This document shows, in pieces, positions 63,180-64,000 of a DNA stretch of 64,000 bases. Each line of letters begins with the position of its first letter. Positions within the stretch are counted from its first letter, which is position 1. Origin of the DNA: DATCDR01 sp036510575 (lineage in GTDB: Bacteria > Actinomycetota > Acidimicrobiia > Acidimicrobiales > Bog-793); NCBI GenBank assembly GCA_036510575.1, contig DATCDR010000036.1, forward strand, positions 62,001-126,000, in the 5' to 3' direction. Made by a program: the position numbers and the translations under genes. Below the pieces are notes generated by a model, which saw only the letters and a list, made by a program, of their open reading frames with translations, ran no database searches and was not told the origin of the DNA.

Positions 63180-64000
63180 CAGTCCTCCAACCGGAGTGCC
63201 GAGACGAACGCCTCCTGGGGAACCTCGACCCGGCCGATCGACTTCATCCGCTTCTTACCCTCCTTTTGTTTCTCAAGGAGCTTGTGCTTGCGGGTGATGT
63301 CACCTCCGTAGCACTTGGCAAGAACGTCCTTGCGCTTGGCCTTCACCGTCTCGCGAGCGATGATGCGACCGCCGATCGCTGCCTGTATCGGCACGTCGAA
63401 GAGCTGACGCGGGATGAGCTCGCGAAGCTTCGCTGCCATCTTCTTCCCGTAGTCGTCGGCCTTCGCGCGGTGCACGATCGAGGAGAACGCATCGACTGGG
63501 TGGCCGTTCAACAAGATGTCGACCTTTACGAGGTTCGCGCTCTCCATCCCTGCCTGCTCGTAGTCGAGACTCGCGTAACCCTTGGTCCTGCTCTTTAACT
63601 GGTCGAAGAAGTCGATCACGATCTCGGCGAGCGGCACGAGGTAGACGAGCTCGAGCCGATCCGACGAGAGGTACTGCATCTTTTGCTGCACACCTCGCCT
63701 GGTCTGGCAGAGATCGATGACCGTGCCGACGTACTCCGCCGGCGTGATGATCGTGAGCCGAAGCACCGGCTCCTCGATGAACTCGATGTTCTGCTGTGGC
63801 GGCATCTCGGAGGGGTTCGAGATCACCTCGGCACTCCCGTTCGTCAGGTGCGCGACGTAACCCACCGAAGGGCTGGTAGCGATCATCGACAAGTTGAACT
63901 CACGTTCGAGCCGCTCGCGCACGATCTCCATGTGCAACAGGCCGAGGAAGCCACAGCGAAAGCCGAACCCGAGCGCGACGGACGTCTCGGGTTGGTATGT
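63179..64000 (-). CDS. lepA: Elongation factor 4 (LepA), partial, N-terminal half outside window
   Basis: The frame stays open to the window edge, giving 273 C-terminal residues of an expected ~600. The visible part begins [20 protein letters not shown] and [17 protein letters not shown], the LepA domain after the GTPase. [30 protein letters not shown] [20 protein letters not shown] and the C-terminal [20 protein letters not shown] and [20 protein letters not shown] follow. LepA is a ribosome-bound GTPase that helps translation initiation and elongation under stress. The GTPase motifs lie beyond the edge and were not seen. Confidence 0.95.
   Translation of the reverse strand, partial: TYQPETSVALGFGFRCGFLGLLHMEIVRERLEREFNLSMIATSPSVGYVAHLTNGSAEVISNPSEMPPQQNIEFIEEPVLRLTIITPAEYVGTVIDLCQTRRGVQQKMQYLSSDRLELVYLVPLAEIVIDFFDQLKSRTKGYASLDYEQAGMESANLVKVDILLNGHPVDAFSSIVHRAKADDYGKKMAAKLRELIPRQLFDVPIQAAIGGRIIARETVKAKRKDVLAKCYGGDITRKHKLLEKQKEGKKRMKSIGRVEVPQEAFVSALRLED

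Noticed and set aside
1..64000. tRNA, rRNA, CRISPR array, or phage/defence genes
   Set aside because: I looked for tRNA-like T-loops, repeated spacers and integrase/defence motifs and found no convincing example. The only mobile trace is the IS21 fragment, and the excisionase-like gene has no mobile partner.

Overview
The window is chromosomal DNA with high GC content, dense coding, and many GTG/TTG starts and 4-bp start/stop overlaps. The right end carries the lepA–(MpaB)–hrcA–dnaJ–rsmE–hemW–HIT–phoH–ybeY–corC–era run, and a GlnII-type glutamine synthetase lies nearby. Both suggest an actinobacterium. An acidimicrobial lineage is my guess and is not shown by the sequence.

Positions 1-46100 form one large surface-glycan region. 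It holds cytoplasmic glycosyltransferases (GT4 at 1-884, 4073-5158, 23834-25066, 40415-42772 and 44954-46114; GT2 at 1014, 14548, 27779 and 34556), a lipid-linked-oligosaccharide flippase (2550-4064), and six large polytopic proteins. Five of these six resemble GT-C enzymes, each with an acidic motif just after the first membrane helix (6430, 10632, 12774, 17672, 20478). The sixth is more divergent (36227). There are also many SAM methyltransferases. Two nucleotide-sugar routes are encoded. The first is Ugd plus Uxs (UDP-glucose to UDP-glucuronate to UDP-xylose) at 15287-17508. The second is a CDP-sugar cassette, RfbF/RfbG/C-methyltransferase/3,5-epimerase, at 29064-32704, predicted to make a CDP-linked C-methylated deoxy sugar. 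No ABC exporter (Wzm/Wzt) and no clear Wzy polymerase were seen.

This region shows heavy turnover. A decayed second copy of the rfbF–rfbG–DMT-transporter locus lies at 27086-28925, with an internal deletion, frameshifts and a GT2 gene inserted between its parts. There is an IS21 transposase fragment at 38579-38821 and a probable GT2 fragment at 34119-34292. A coiled-coil-methyltransferase plus GT4 module occurs twice (22485-25066 and 40415-44274), and a membrane-protein family occurs as a near-tandem pair (17672 and 20478).

Positions 46100-53630 are general metabolism: a CitE/HpcH-like lyase, a DUF885 metallopeptidase-like protein, a possible eIF2B-like protein, a secreted NlpC/P60 hydrolase, type I IPP isomerase, glutamine synthetase II followed by a perfect-stem terminator, a fumarylacetoacetase-family enzyme and a small coiled-coil protein. 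Positions 53662-64000 are a tightly packed minus-strand housekeeping block for translation, ribosome maturation and heat shock, with a CIRCE operator in front of hrcA-dnaJ. The first gene (GT4) and the last (lepA) are cut by the window edges. No tRNA, rRNA or CRISPR array was recognised.
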